The notes beneath the pieces are model-generated. The model saw only the letters and a program-made list of their open reading frames with translations. It was not told where the DNA came from and searched no databases. Positions 46,668 through 56,329 of a stretch of DNA of 58,000 nucleotides are shown here, piece by piece. Location of the stretch: NCBI GenBank assembly GCA_014529385.2, contig CM043955.1:148509640-148567639 (forward strand). The letters run 5' to 3'. Each line of letters opens with the position of its first letter. Within the stretch, counting starts at the first letter, position 1. The DNA comes from Adiantum capillus-veneris (lineage: Eukaryota; Streptophyta; Polypodiopsida; Polypodiales; Pteridaceae). The position numbers and the translations under genes are program-made.

Positions 46668-47299
46668 TGTTAAGTATGGAGCCTGACTTACCCCTTATAA
46701 TTTTTTGTATTAAAAACACACATTGTAAGGCCCCCATTATGAGGAAAATCCATCGTGTGTTAAGAAAAATCACTCGTCGGAAAACAAAATCACTTGCCGG
46801 AAACCAAAGTTTTCACAGTCATCCGGAATATTCATTTTCGTCAAAATATTATGGGCGGAGGAAAGTGGTCAAAAAACGGCCGGTCGTTTGACCGGTTCGA
46901 CGGTGGCTGATAGTCAATGGCCGGTGGTTGGTGGTTGAAATTCAATGGCCAGTGGACCATTTCAAAGGAGGGCTTGTCTTCTCAAGGGCGGTCACACATG
47001 GGCGGATTGGAGGGTCCAATTTGGACTTATCTACACAAGGGTGGCAACACATGGCTGCCTCTCATGAAAGAGCGCATCCCTTTTGGCCTATAAAAGGAGG
47101 CCATTGCTACACACATTTCATAGTGTGAAGTTGATACAACAAGGTGGGTGTGAGGTGGTGAGAGTGAAGCAAAGTAGGAGCTCTATTAAGGGTATAATCC
47201 AAGTTGTAACCTACATCTTGTTTGAAGTACTAAATCCATTAAGTGGATGCTTTCCCGTGGATGTAGCCCATATTGGGTGAACCACGTATATCATGTGTA

Positions 47300-47330
<31 letters not shown>

Positions 47331-47418
47331 ACTCTATAATCTCTTGTGTGTGAAAATTATCTCTCTCCATTAAGTAATCTACTCAATTATCTACTTAGCT
47401 ACGCCCTATTTCCTAACA
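46668..47418 (+). repeat. Cop-2 3' LTR
   Basis: 751 bp, starting TGTTAAGTATGGAGCC after purine tract CAAGTGAGAGAT and ending TTTCCTAACA. TATAAAA box at 47089-47095; CT tract at about 47300-47330. The TTAA at its start is intact, a second empty site for the TIR insertion seen in Cop-1. 3' flank is GAACT. Confidence 0.9.
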
Positions 47419-47849
47419 GAACTTCCCCATATTAAATGATCGGTTTAACATGAGAAAATCATTTGGAAGAATTAAATATTAGTTTTTATGACATTACCTC
47501 TCTCTTGAAATCATATTCGTCCTCGACTATGAGGTAGAGAAGATAAAGCCTAGTCATTAGTCCATTTGCTAACGGGAGAGGACCCCTATTTTACCCCATG
47601 ACATCGTCCCAGAATGGATGACTAGTTCATTTGGTTCTTGAGAGTGTTAGTTTCCGCAAGCATGTCTGCACATTAGTCCGTATCAATCTTCCATAGTAGA
47701 GTGACAAGATCTACTTGGTGTTCGGGAGGCGTTGTCTCCGCAAACATGATCCTAAGCATGCATACTCATGAACATGTGCGCACAATAAAGCAAAAGAGAG
47801 TCTTATATGACAAAAACTTTGTTCATTTAAACATTTTTACATTTTCTTA
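47419..47849 (-). other. Probable 3' end of Chr-1 (untranslated region or LTR)
   Basis: About 430 bp between the Cop-2 LTR and the chromodomain end of Chr-1. No frame. It probably belongs to the Chr-1 3' untranslated region or LTR, but no LTR partner is present to prove it. Confidence 0.4.
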
Positions 47850-48486
47850 CTTTAGGGAAGCATTGTAAGCATTGAAAAGGTTTAGATTTTCCTTTAATTG
47901 TATGCCTTGCATCCATCTAGCATCTTCAAAACGATAGTTCTTAAGCTTAATAAGATACCGTCAAATAATCTTACCGCCTCTCAATACCTTGCCTTCCTGT
48001 AGGAGAATGGACTCGGGTTGCAGCACCTCTTCTTGGCCCTTGATCTCTAGTGGGTCTTCAATGGTTGATTCATGGTGTGGCTCACCTTTGTAAGGCTTCA
48101 AGACGCTCACATGAAAAGCATTGTGTATGAGCCAATGGTTGGGTAACTTGAGTTGATAGGCCATCTCATTGATAGGCCTAAGAATCTGGAAGGGACCATA
48201 TTACCTTTTTTGCTAACTTAGCATAGTGCTTTTAGTGTCCTGTAGGATTCTTGCCCGTTGTGTGCCTTAATCGACCCTTGGGAAACTTGAGCAAGACCCA
48301 ATCATTTTCTTTTAAGGCTTGAGCTCTTCTGTGCTTATGAGAAGTAGCATTTTGCCTTTGCTGTGAGATAGAGATATCATCCTTAATCTTTTGGAAAGAT
48401 TCTTGTAGGTCTCGAGCTATACTCATCTGCAGTGAAGATCTTCCCGTGTACCTTAAGTAGCAGGGGACTTTTGGATCTTCCCTCAA
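47850..48486 (-). pseudogene. Chr-1 integrase C-terminus and chromodomain
   Basis: 48486-48232 includes QRQNATSHKHRRAQALKEND and WVLLKFPKGRLRHTTGKN, the integrase tail. 48164-47961 includes [20 protein letters not shown] and then [17 protein letters not shown]. After a stop it continues RYLIKLKNYRFEDARWM, the core of a chromodomain ending about 47855. Chromodomains direct chromovirus insertion to particular chromatin. One stop and a frame change. Confidence 0.8.
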
Positions 48487-49342
48487 TTACCTCCAAAGGT
48501 GCTTTTTCAATGGAGGTATGTACAATGTTATTGTAGGCATACTCCACCAACGATAAGTACTTCTCCCATTGGGACCTTTGATCTACTTCCGTTACATAGG
48601 ATTTTAGTAGATCAAGGATTGCTAGGTTAGCTATTTCACTTTGGCCATCCGTTTGCGGATGATAGACCAAAGAGAAGTTTAGCCTTATTCCTAAATTCTC
48701 AAAGAGACCCTTCCAAAAATTATTGGTCATTCTAGGATCTATATCCGACACTATGGACATTGGCAAGCCATGGTACTTGAAGATTTGTGATATAAAGAGG
48801 GTTGCCATTTGATAGGCTTTGATAGTCTTTTTGATAGGTATGAAATGTGCTTGTTTGCTAAACATGTCTACTATCGTCCATATTCTTGTATTCCCATGGA
48901 TAGACTTGGGCAATCCAAAGATAAAATCCATGGATATGCTCTCCCATGGTGAATTAGGGATTGGCAAGGGTTGAAGCAATCCAGATTGCTTCCCTCTATC
49001 AAACTTCGTCTTTTGGCATACCACACATTTTGAATCATACTCTTGTGTGTTTGCTTTCATGGAAGGCCCATAGAAATATGTTTCTATCCCTTTTAGGGTA
49101 GACTGAATCCCTCTATGCCCCGCATAAGGAGGAGCATGATATTCATACATCACTTTCTCACGTAGTAAGTTAGTAATGCATAGTCTATTGCTATAGAGAA
49201 GATACCCATCTTGTAAGGTAAATTTTTCTTTTTTCTTCCCTAGTGTAAGGGCTGAAATCATATCTCTAAAATTGGGATCAATAGTGTACTCATCTATCAT
49301 AGAAGATAGACCATTGTGAGTTGCTATGGAAACCGCATTCAC
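48383..49342 (-). pseudogene. Chr-1 integrase
   Basis: 319 open codons. Zinc-binding HHCC: His69, His76, Cys106, Cys109. Catalytic triad present: Asp139 (SISMDFIFGLP), Asp200 (SIVSDIDPRM) and Glu236 (HPQTDGQSEIANL). Length and motif spacing are normal for gypsy integrase. Judged by residues alone, this domain could have been active, but the element lacks reverse transcriptase. Confidence 0.93.
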
Positions 49343-49368
49343 TCTCGGTCATCTTGAGAGTGCATCGG

Positions 49369-49924
49369 CTACTTGATTATGCTTGCCAGCAATTTGAGCA
49401 ATATGAAAATTAAATTGTAAAAGGAAATTTGAGAAATAGAGCTCTTTATTAACTTATTGAAAGCTTGCTTATGTACAAGAGGTATGGTACTACCCAACTC
49501 CTTAGCATCTATGTACATATCTTTTTCCCTGAACCTAAAGTAGATTTGCCTTTTAGGGAATTTAACATTGGAAGCCATGCAATCAAATCATGGTGCCCCG
49601 AGGATTACATCGTCGTGCTTGAGAGGAGAGATAAAGAAATCCTCCTTGTCCACATAGCTTTGGACGTGGAGCCTCATTTTCCCTATTAAGGAAGTGACTG
49701 TGGCTTCTTGCCCCTTGAAAGCACATCTCCCATCTCATAGGCTTGGATGCCTAGCTTGGTGGCCAACTTTGTGGATATGAAATTGTGAGTAGGACCATGG
49801 TCAAAGAGAATAAAAGCATCATGTTCTCTTACTTTCCCCAAGCATGGCATAGAGGAGATCCTTTGTGATGAGTATCCTCTTCTTCAATTTCAACCAAGGT
49901 AGCTCTTGTTGGATTAAAGGCCAG
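49369..49924 (-). pseudogene. Chr-1 protease fused by deletion to RNase H tail
   Basis: Minus strand: the protease active-site region reads FDHGPTHNFIS around 49800 (DHG where DSG/DTG is expected), and the end reads VILGAP followed by KFPKRQIYFRFREKDMYIDA and GSTIPLV. Within about 20 residues the frame passes to HIAQIAGKHNQVADALSR, the RNase H/connection tail. About 400 codons of reverse transcriptase are therefore missing at about 49440-49460. Confidence 0.75.
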
Positions 49925-50093
49925 TGTGTCTAGCTGCCCGTTGTTCAGCCGCCTATGTACAACCATTATTTTACTCATTCATAACAACTATACTCATAAC
50001 TCCACATTGCAGTATGAGTACTGCCCCGCCACACACGGTGTCTGTCTCCTTCTTCGTGCTTGCTCTCTACGTGTGTGCTCTCCGATCCCAACA
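49925..50093 (+). repeat. Cop-3 5' LTR (short)
   Basis: About 169 bp, TGTGTCTAGC...GATCCCAACA, between readable Chr-1 protease sequence and a copia primer site. The left border rests on the end of Chr-1 sequence and a TG start. The 3' LTR is not in the window. Confidence 0.6.
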
Positions 50094-50095
50094 AG

Positions 50096-50107
50096 TGGTA
50101 TCAAAGC
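50096..50107 (+). other. Cop-3 primer-binding site
   Basis: TGGTATCAAAGC, one change from the initiator tRNA-Met primer site, two bases after the LTR. Confidence 0.82.
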
Positions 50108-51055
50108 TTGGTAGTGAGAGCATTGAGAGCTTCATCATCATTGTTGAGTGTGCTAAAAATTGATGTTGCTTTATTGTCGATTTTTGGTTTCATGCACACA
50201 CGCATTTCTAAAGAGGAGAAGGTTTTTCCGAGCTTGGCATTGGGAGGTTCAACAGTCCGCGAGTGTTTTCACGAGGTGTCCTGGGTGTCTTGAGGTTTAA
50301 CCCCCTTTTGGAGCCATTCCTACCATCAGAAACCCCATCCGAGCTACAGACTAGGAGCTGCATTTTTTTCAGCTCTCTTTGGTAGTTTTTTGTTGCAGAG
50401 CTTCCATAGCCATTACAGGTGCCATTGCTGTAGTGTCTTCCACTTACATGAGGTCACGGCTCATTTGAGAGTGTGTAGCCTCTTCTTGGAGTGGCCTCAT
50501 ACACACAAATAGAGTGGGAGTTTGGCAGCATTGTCTTCTTCGACTACAATTGTAGGTACAGGTAAAGGTTACAGGGAGCTTTGGATACAGGTTTCTTTTG
50601 TGGTTATAAAACATGTATTTTGACTACGGGACAGCCATGTATATGGTTGTGGTTTGAGAGGGAGCTTCTACTTTTTTGGGAAAACAGTTTATGCGTGTTC
50701 TTGAGCTACAGGTTTACATCGTCTATGTATGTTGATGGATGTGGATATGGCAGTTTGACAGACACTCTTTATGCATGATATTGTGGAGATTTGGTTCACT
50801 TATACATAGAGCAAGTTTTCTCTTGCTTGCAATGTTGCAGTTTGAGTACAGACAGGTATTTGGTTGCCAGTAGAGATTGGGTTTTGTTGAGCTTGTGCAT
50901 TGGTTATATGCTCCTTTGGATCCAATTATGCTCACAAATTTGTGTAAGCTTGGTCATCTTATGTCTCTGTTGTGGCTATTCAGACATGGAGTATGTTTAT
51001 GCCTCTATGACAACTCATTGTTGATGCATTTTGTGGTAGGGTTTTCCTAGGCCGG
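50108..51055 (+). other. Cop-3 leader and lost gag N-terminus
   Basis: About 950 bases with no recognisable Gag sequence, though the N-terminal Gag domain is expected here. The sequence seems replaced or heavily decayed. Confidence 0.5.
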
Positions 51056-51682
51056 TTGAGTTACAGGTGTCATAGGTTTATGCATTTTTTTGTGGATTTC
51101 TACGTACGTTTTTTGACCATATTATGGGCTGATTTATATTTATATGTTTGCTCTTTGGTTAAGAAGCAAGTGTTGTCAGATTTGAAGGTGTTTTTACTTC
51201 TCACGTTGCCTGAGTCATGGTACACATTTAGGACAGCCATAAGTAACTCGGTTCCTGCGGATGAGTTGACAAGTACTAATGTGGAGTCTAGTCTTCTCAC
51301 GAAAGAGATTAATCGAAAGAATAATGCAGGTAGTAAGTCTTCTAGTGCAATGGTTGTCAGAGGCAAGACTATGGACAAGTATAAGTCCAACAGGGGTAAA
51401 TCTAGAAGAAAGTCCCGTGCAGGCACACGTAAAAAGGATGTGGAATGTTTTCTTTGTGGTAGGAAAGGCCATTTCAAGAAGGATTTCTACAAATGGAAAA
51501 GGGAAAATGGATATGGTAACAAGAAAGACCATGATGCTAAGGACAAGCCTAAGTCCAATGTCAAGATTGAGGAGTTGAATGCAACACATGGAGAGTGTAG
51601 CTCTCAAGATGACCATGTATGTGCTCCGACTAGTGCTACTAGTGAAGAGCTTGGTGATGTGTTGCTTGCCTTCCTCTTTTGA
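51056..51682 (+). pseudogene. gag: Cop-3 gag, C-terminal part
   Basis: From about 51165 it reads LKVFLLLTLPESWYTFRTAI, the end of the copia Gag domain. A basic region (YKSNRGKSRRKSRAGTRKK) and a zinc knuckle CFLCGRKGHFKKDF follow; the last Cys is replaced by Phe. The first part of the frame is not Gag-like. Confidence 0.8.
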
Positions 51683-51689
51683 TGATGCT

Positions 51690-52230
51690 TTTCTTCTCAC
51701 TCATGAGAGTCACTATGCCTATGGATTGGGTCATTGCTAGTGGTGCTTCTTTTCATGTTACACCTCATAGGTCGTGGTTTCATGACTATGATGCTTCAAG
51801 CACAAGTACTGTCACGATTTCCGATGGGCGTTCTATGTAGATTCATGGCATTGGGGATATTCATTTGGCTATGCCAAACTCTACTACGTCATGTGTCGGA
51901 TCTTGCAAAAATCTTGATTAGTGTGGGTCAATCGGATTCACTTGGTTTCAATGTATCTTTTGGTGATGGAGGTTGGAAGCTCACGAAGGGTAGCCTTGTT
52001 CTGGTTAAAGGTTCTAAGAGGAATACGTTGTATTCCCTTTGTGTAGCTAGTGTGGCTAATCACATTGTGGGGATCACTGAGAAACCTCCTACTTCTTTAT
52101 GGCATCAGCATTTGGGGCATATGTCACCGAAAGGTTTGAAGTTGGCACGTGCGGACTACATTCTTGTTTCAGATTTTGGTGGTTTTGAGTTTTGTGAGCA
52201 TTGCCTTTATGGTCGACATTCTCGGTCTTC
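51690..52230 (+). pseudogene. Cop-3 protease and GAG-pre-integrase region
   Basis: Around 51720 the frame reads MDWVIASGASFHVTPHRSWF; the expected active-site Asp-Ser-Gly reads ASG, so Asp is lost. It continues with VSFGDGGWKLTKGSLVLVKG, LWHQHLGHMSPKGLKLA and CEHCLYGRHSRSS, the HHCC part of integrase, where the Gy-B LTR interrupts it. Confidence 0.88.
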
Positions 52231-53166
52231 TATTAGAATCTGGACACACCCTACGAAAACTGACTTCTCGGCAGAATATCATTTTTTTTTGTAATTATTC
52301 ATTTATTGAGAAAACTCGACATTTCACCTTGTAAATATTGGGGCTTACAGAAGTTTCCAGATTGTATCCCAGTTTTGATAGTTAGATTGAGTAGATGGTT
52401 GATTTGGAACTTTAGGGTTTGAGAATTGTAAGGTATTTATACCACTTTTTGACCTTAAAGGAAAACCTTTTGTCATTTTTTAAAAAGTTTTTTGGAAGTC
52501 TGTGAGTGAGCGTACTGTGTACGAGAGAGTGTGTGAACTTCATCTTGACGCTACGTGTGCACCAGTGGTCAGAATTGAGTGCGGAGAAGTGCAACGTGTT
52601 GCCCCCAACAAGAGCTATGAGCCAATACCTACATTGCGCCCGTACGGTCCGGTTTTGCGAGCTCCTTCTACGAGCTTCATCTGGTGATTTGGTGAGCATT
52701 CATTGTCCGATTTTGCATTGCAGCATATCCATGCGTTCACATTGAGTAGAGCTACACATTAGGCACTTTAGATTTCGAAAACAAAGACCTGAAAATTTTG
52801 GCCAGACGTCCTACGTGATTTTCCATCGGGTGTTTTGGGTTGGGGTTTTGGTTCATAGACCTTAGGGAGAGCGACCTATTGGTGATAGTAGGGTCTCCTT
52901 CAAGTTCTGTGGTGTTTCGAGATTGTTTGATCGGTGTTCGGCTCTAGAAAGCGTTGTAGGATGTTTCCTCTTATGCACTCTTGAAGGCTGTGACTTAGAC
53001 ATTGGGTAGAGACCTCTGTAGGAATTAGTTAGGAGTCGGTCGAGTGTAGGTTGACACCTTATACTTGCTTCCACGCGCCTACGGGTTGAGCTTCATCCTT
53101 AGCTGACAAATCTTGTTAGGTGAGTTCTTGCTTTGCTGACATTTGTTGCGGAGTATCCGTCCAACA
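52231..53166 (+). repeat. Gy-B 5' LTR
   Basis: 936 bp, starting TATTAGAATCTGG (TG decayed to TA) and ending GTATCCGTCCAACA. TATA-like TATTTATA at about 52433-52441. Palindrome half-site GACGTCCTAC at 52805-52814. Near-identical to the 3' LTR at 36370-37303. Confidence 0.93.
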
Positions 53167-53167
53167 T

Positions 53168-53186
53168 TGGCGTCGCTACCGGGGAC
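53168..53186 (+). other. Gy-B primer-binding site
   Basis: TGGCGTCGCTACCGGGGAC starts one base after the LTR. It resembles the tRNA-Asp site of Gy-1 with three differences; a different tRNA is possible. Confidence 0.75.
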
Positions 53187-53709
53187 GAAAACCTTAGGTT
53201 ATAGGTGACCGAGACTAGTCCTTGAGGATAGGGATTTTTGGCTTGCCAAGAGTCTCGTTTTACATTTAGATAGTACCACAGGGTGGAGGACTCTGTAGGT
53301 CTTAGAGGGAGTCTAGGAAGCGTGTGTTTGGCCTAGATCCTTCGACTTAGGTAGATTTAGGTAGACTAAGATAGTTTTAGGTATTAGTTGAGTTCTTGAG
53401 TAGGAGTTGGAGTGATAGAAGCGGTGAGAGGAGAACTTGAGAGTCCGGAGATGCCAGAAAGCAACCAAAACACCATTATCACCATTTCACATGATAAGTA
53501 GGAGTAGAGTAAGTAGGACATCATGATTCAGGATCTAGAGCACTTCATGCATGTATACTTTCTTGGTAAATTCATCACAAGTTTGTAAAAAATGCAAAAG
53601 TGTGTTTGAAAGCTTAAGTGAAGTCCAAAAGTTATTGTGAGTGTTTCTTATAGAGCTACAAAGCATCAAGAGCATTTGTGTTTGGAAAAAAATTAATTTC
53701 AAGCCAGGA
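53187..53709 (+). other. Gy-B leader before array B2
   Basis: About 520 bases of non-coding leader; nothing recognised. Confidence 0.5.
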
Positions 53710-54569
53710 GACATCCTACGCGTAGGATATCTATAGGCTAATCTGGTGGGAATTTTGGGATTTTGAGTTGACCAGTGTATTCAGAAGGTGGGGTTCACCC
53801 TATTTTCAACTGGAAAGTGGAAATTTGACCATATCTTGACAGGATAAGGCTAGATAGAGTGAAATTGCCAGACATCCTACCCAAATTGTGCCAAAGCATT
53901 ATTTTAAGACCAAAACCATATGATGGCTGCATGAGCATGATTTGCATGATATATTGAGTGACTGAGAGGGGTTTCATCTCATTTGGGTGAGAAAATTTGG
54001 GTTCAAAGCGGACTTTAGCACTTTTGACTGAAAAAGGCAAGAACAACTAAAATTGGGGACTTTTGAAATCCAAACCAAAATCTAAGCATACCACTGGGTT
54101 GCTCACATCAAGGGGAAGCTGTGGGTCAAGTCTGGGGTCAAACAGGCCAAAAAGACATCCTACACATAGGATGTCTTCTGTGTGATTTTACACTCCAAAC
54201 CTAATTTTGAGCATACCAAAGTGATCAGCAACTCAAGGGAAGCCTATGTTTTGAATTTGAAGCCATTCTGATGAAAAAGACATCCTAAGTGTAGGATGTC
54301 TAAAGCAAGAAATCAAAGCCAAATACTGACAGTGGCCATAGCAAGGTGTTGTATAGCCTGAAGCAAGCCCCCTAGTCAATTTTGGTCCAAATTGGAGTCC
54401 AAATCAAGATCAGCAACAGGCTATCGGAACAGACTTCTGATCCATTGACCAGCTTATAGGTGTCCAAATCAAAAAGTAAAAACAGTTGTAGACTCAGCAC
54501 ATCAAGGGGAATCCATAGTGCAAAAATCCACGCAAAACAAAGCAGGGGACATACTACGCGTAGGATGTC
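53710..54569 (+). repeat. Palindrome array B2 in the Gy-B leader
   Basis: Sites with arms GACATCCTAC / GTAGGATGTC: 53710-53731 (one mismatch), half-site 53871-53880, 54154-54175 (spacer AC, one mismatch), 54279-54300 (spacer GT, one mismatch) and 54548-54569 (one mismatch). Spacings are 161, 283, 125 and 269 bp. Same position in the element as array A2 of Gy-A, but an unrelated arm sequence. Confidence 0.92.
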
Positions 54570-54632
54570 TATTGGGGCCTACTGAAGAGAAAATTTGACT
54601 GGGCTTAGATAGTGAGATTCCATTTGGCTTAA

Positions 54633-55964
54633 CACTAGAATGGTAACCTAACAGGACATAAAAGTGTCCTTTCAGGGTTTTGGGAAAAAATTCCAAAACC
54701 ATAGTAGATCCACTCATTTTGAAAAATCCTTTCATGAGCTTATAGTTCAATAACTACTACATATGGAGAAAAATGAGAAACTTGTTATTTTTCTCATCCC
54801 TTGGTCACTACAAGCCTCCAAAGTTGATGGACCAGTGCATTTTGCCCAAAATAGCAATTTCTTACGGTTGATTGCATATAAATAAGAGTGGAGATTTTTG
54901 TAGGACATAAGATAAAATGCCCCGTTAACTTCAATGGGTTGGTGACCAAAACATATGGTTTCTTTTACCTCACTATTTTTTTTTTGGGAAAAAAAATAGG
55001 TACAAAAAAGTTGCATTTTTGCCATTCTGCGGACCTATCATCAAAGTTTCTATAGTCACGCTCAATACAGATACTATATACATGTTTTCTTTGTTCCCTT
55101 TGGGCCTCTGGATCCAAAAGGAGCCATGGAGCATGTCAAAAGGATAATGGATCTCTTACAATTGGAACCTTGGGGGCAATGATAAAGTGCTAAATACAGC
55201 AAACATGAAAAAACTGGGTGACCTCTAGAAACCTGTAGAAACTACTCAATATCTAGCCAAGTTTGTAGTCTATGATTACATATGTCACTACCTACAAAAT
55301 ACACACAATTGGCCTAAGAAACTAGCAATATTGAGAAAGTTATACTTGCTACTCTAAAATGTATCGTATTCTTTAGCAACAATCAAAAAACTCAACCATC
55401 ATCATATACTATGCTATATAGCATATTAGGTCCCCCAAAACTCAAGGAAGATTAGCTTTATGTTATACATTACACTTACACAATCAAAATTGAATTTGGA
55501 TATCAAGAAAGCCACCAAAAAAATCATAAAAGTGCTAATTTTGGCCAAAAAACATGATTATGCAATTCTTGTAAATTGGTCATAACTTTCAATTTTAACA
55601 CTTAGCTCTCCCTACAAGCATCAAAACATGTTGAGAACTATGAAGGTGTAACCTCTAGCCATCTAAACCTCACAAACATGAAGTTTAGAGTGGTATAGTT
55701 GCCAAAAATTGAAAAAAAATCCAAAAACAGGACCCGTTTTTTCACACAGGTTAGGTTCAAAAATGTTGTGCAAGAGTAAGGTTAATGGTGAGATCGATAC
55801 TCAAAAAAAAATGCTAAGTTTTTTTCAGTTCATAAGGCAACTTTGTGGATATATAGCACCGAGAAATTCATTTTCGTACTCTTCAAATAATTCAAGCAAA
55901 AGGGTCACTTAACAGGACACAAAAGTGTCCAAGGACATAAAAGTGTCCTATTACCATTCTAGTG
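54633..55964 (+). mobile_element. TIR element copy 3 (TTAA target site)
   Basis: 1332 bp, starting CACTAGAATGGTAAC and ending TATTACCATTCTAGTG, with perfect TTAA on both sides (54629-54632, 55965-55968). Hairpins GGACA-TAAAAG-TGTCC at 54654-54669 and 55933-55948, with a close variant at 55915-55930. The best preserved copy. No transposase recognised. Confidence 0.88.
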
Positions 55965-56282
55965 TTAAGGGTTCCAAAACTTCTTTTAGAAGTGAATTTG
56001 GACCTTGTTTGTCCATTTGATGGAGCAAAGAATGAATTCAAACTTTTTCACGTAAATTGAGCAACATCCGAGGGAAGTGCAGTTCTAGATTAGCAGACCT
56101 AATCCAAAACATCAGTAGTGTATAAAATACATTAGTTGTTGAGATTAACTCTCCAGTTATACCAATCATTACTAAGATAACCTGTAGCAGATAAATGCTT
56201 TGATTCAATTGCCGAAATTCAACGCTTGTGTACAGGTATATTCAGCACAGCAAAGCAAGAAGTTGTGCGGAGACTGATCCTT

Positions 56283-56294
56283 TGCCAGGTGAGT
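56283..56294 (+). promoter_or_regulatory. Splice-donor-like site in Gy-B leader
   Basis: TGCCAG/GTGAGT about 40 bases before the gag ATG, matching the position of a donor-like site in Gy-A. Confidence 0.4.
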
Positions 56295-56329
56295 GGTTGG
56301 ATTTGTGGTAAATTGCATTGATAAGTTTG

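Larger units (their letters stand above)
43848..47418 (+). mobile_element. Cop-2: copia element of the Cop-1 family, 5'-truncated
   Basis: Sequence matching Cop-1 begins abruptly at about 43848, inside the GAG-pre-integrase region, and runs to a complete 3' LTR (46668-47418). Gag, protease, primer site and 5' LTR are absent. The truncation point is also the edge of Gy-B, so the two are joined by one rearrangement. Confidence 0.88.
47850..49924 (-). mobile_element. Chr-1: Ty3/gypsy chromovirus relic with internal deletion
   Basis: Minus-strand order: protease, tail of RNase H, integrase, chromodomain. Reverse transcriptase and most of RNase H are missing. The right end is cut by the 5' LTR of Cop-3 at 49925. 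No LTR pair is in the window. Confidence 0.8.

Noticed and set aside
36370-53166. Gy-B halves as two independent insertions
   Set aside because: Same 5-bp target duplication, same copia target and a frame that rejoins exactly make independent events very unlikely; an inverted duplication remains possible.
16670-55025. A conserved minus-strand protein in the TIR elements
   Set aside because: Open stretches exist in each copy but in different frames relative to the aligned DNA, so the similarity is at DNA level only.
16510-55964. TIR elements as ordinary CACTA (En/Spm) elements because they begin CACTA
   Set aside because: The flanks and the preserved empty site indicate a 4-bp TTAA duplication; no 3-bp direct duplication fits all three copies. 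Left open pending more copies.
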